From: Clostridia bacterium
GTDB taxonomy: Bacteria; Bacillota_A; Clostridia; Christensenellales; Borkfalkiaceae
Reading direction: 5' to 3'
DNA: 31,315 nucleotides
Assembly (NCBI GenBank): GCA_017504735.1
Contig: JAFVQP010000207.1
Coordinates: 1 to 31,315 of the forward strand
Shown: one piece after another, positions 30,238 to 31,315 of the stretch
Layout of the letters: each line of letters starts with the position of its first letter
How positions within the stretch are numbered: the first letter of the stretch is position 1
Program-made: the position numbers and the translations under genes
Notes under the pieces: generated by a model
The model's input: only the letters and a program-made list of their open reading frames with translations
What the model was told of the DNA's origin: nothing
Databases searched by the model: none

Positions 30238-31315
30238 TTATCCTAAAACTGCACCCATTACGTTTGCACTAATCATTTTGCTCGAACTATCAAAGTGGCT
30301 ATAAATATTCGCCGTCGTACTCATATCCGAATGCCCAAGCCAATCTTGAATCAATTTCATAGGCACTTGATTTGCAAGCAACATTGAAGCACAGGAATGA
30401 CGTAAGTCGTGAAAGCGAATTTTCTTCAACCCGTTTTTCTCAAGGATAATTTGAAAATGCATCGTTATATATTGCGGTTTCAAAATATTGCCAAGCGCAT
30501 CTACACATACATAATCTTTATACTGACTATTATAGTCATCTTTGAATAATCGTTGCATTTCCTCTTGGTTTGCTTTTTCTTTCAATAGAATTTCTCGCAC
30601 ATAAGGTATTAACGGTAAGGTTCTATACGATGATTTTGTCTTCATCACATCGAGTCCTTCAATTTTTGTTTTACCCAATTTGTTTTCGATAATCTTATGA
30701 CGAATGTACACTTTATTTTCATTCCAATCAATCGCAGACCATTTTAAGCCAAGCACTTCACTTCTTCTTAATCCATAATACGCAGCCAAAATCACCGTCG
30801 TTTTCATTGCTTCACCATCAAGGCATTCTATCAAGCGTTTCATTTATTCTGCATTATAATATGTTGCCATATATTGTGTCGCCTTAGGACGGTCAGCGTC
30901 TTCACACGGATTACTTGCAATCATTTTCTGTTTTACAGCTTTTTTAAATGCAAGATGCATCATAGAATGATATCTTTGAGCTGTCGCACCAGTCAATCCG
31001 TCATCACGCAATGCGTTATAAAAATCATTAATATCTTCTCCCGTTACTTTACACAACGGCAATTTTAACGGTTGAAAATATGGTATAATTCTTGCGGTAA
31101 TCATCGTCTTATACGCATTATACGTTAAAACCGAAACGTTATACTTGTACCGTTCTATCCATTCTGCCAAATAGCATTCTACATATTGTTCCCCTGAATT
31201 CCTCCTTCCCGAAGTTCCATTCTCTTGTAATCGCAATTCCCCTTTATTATACATATCAAGCAATTGCAACAATCTATATGTGGCTTCCTTTTCCGTTTTT
31301 TTACTTGCTTCTACA
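30238..31315 (-). pseudogene. Tyrosine recombinase/integrase, interrupted by TAA at 30846-30844, 5' end outside window
   Basis: Read on the minus strand from the window edge, one frame runs through an SAM-like core-binding domain (YLAEWIERYKYNVSVLTYNA, NDFYNALRDDGLTGATAQRY). It stops at TAA after TYYNAE, then continues MKRLIECLDGEAMKTTVILA into the catalytic domain. That domain is intact: Arg in GLRRSEVLGLKW, HDLRHS (His-x-x-Arg), GHSDMSTT and the Tyr in ANIYSHFD. Homologues usually have Gln or a similar residue at the stop (CAA to TAA is one base). Placement with its 3' end against tRNA-Ser is typical of an integrative element using the tRNA as attB. The element extends right. It is inactive unless the stop is read through or is an error. 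Confidence 0.88.

Overview
This looks like a piece of a Gram-positive Clostridia-type (Firmicutes) chromosome, probably from an uncultured gut lineage. The evidence is the housekeeping order gmk–rpoZ–priA–def–fmt–rsmB–rlmN–rpe followed by rpmB (divergent)–asp23/yloU–fakA/yloV–recG, SD-led genes with sigma-A style TTGACA-17-TATAAT promoters, and secreted BspA-type leucine-rich and collagen-like lipoproteins. Placement below class level (for example Christensenellales-like) is inference.

Layout. 1–7.4 kb: translation and replication-restart operon (gmk end, rpoZ, priA, def, a four-helix-bundle S23/Avd-type gene, fmt, rsmB, rlmN). rsmB carries an in-frame amber codon inside its catalytic PC[S]G motif, and rlmN has an apparent one-base insertion just after its start codon. 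7.6–11 kb: a collagen-like/LRR lipoprotein sits where prpC-prkC-rsgA usually lie, then rpe and a MATE exporter. 11.1–13.8 kb, minus strand: a two-gene operon for secreted proteins (one of unknown family, one LRR lipoprotein). 14.2–19.1 kb: rpmB (minus), then asp23, fakA and recG. 19.3–24.3 kb: a HisIE homologue with an eroded HisI half, minD plus a small partner ORF, and a lipoprotein with about five internal repeats. 24.3–29.7 kb: trmO and an anion permease (minus), a leaderless DUF1653 gene overlapping a GH31 glycosidase (plus), and a short QueG-like Fe-S protein (minus). 29.8–31.3 kb: tRNA-Ser(UGA) preceded by a broken tRNA-Ser-like copy, and abutted by a nonsense-interrupted tyrosine integrase that runs off the right edge, so an integrated element probably begins here.

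The most unusual content is between the genes. At least seven loci carry modular hairpin arrays: a constant 7–8-mer (GTGAATT or GTGAAGTT) alternates with short, mostly perfect hairpins (typically 6-bp stem, 3-nt loop) whose sequence changes from unit to unit. A right arm is built from hairpins followed by the inverse constant (AATTCAC or AACTTCAC). The arms meet at a shared core that starts GTTGTGG. In the def–fmt gap the two arms flank the S23/Avd-like gene, which suggests an autonomous version of an otherwise non-coding element. Other hairpin-rich repeat families (a CCCCTG/CAGGGG family, a 29-nt repeat, a pre-recG array, and a structured block of about 290 nt nested inside one array) fill most remaining gaps.

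Three gene lesions (rsmB TAG, rlmN indel, integrase TAA) could be real decay, recoding or assembly error; the sequence alone cannot decide.
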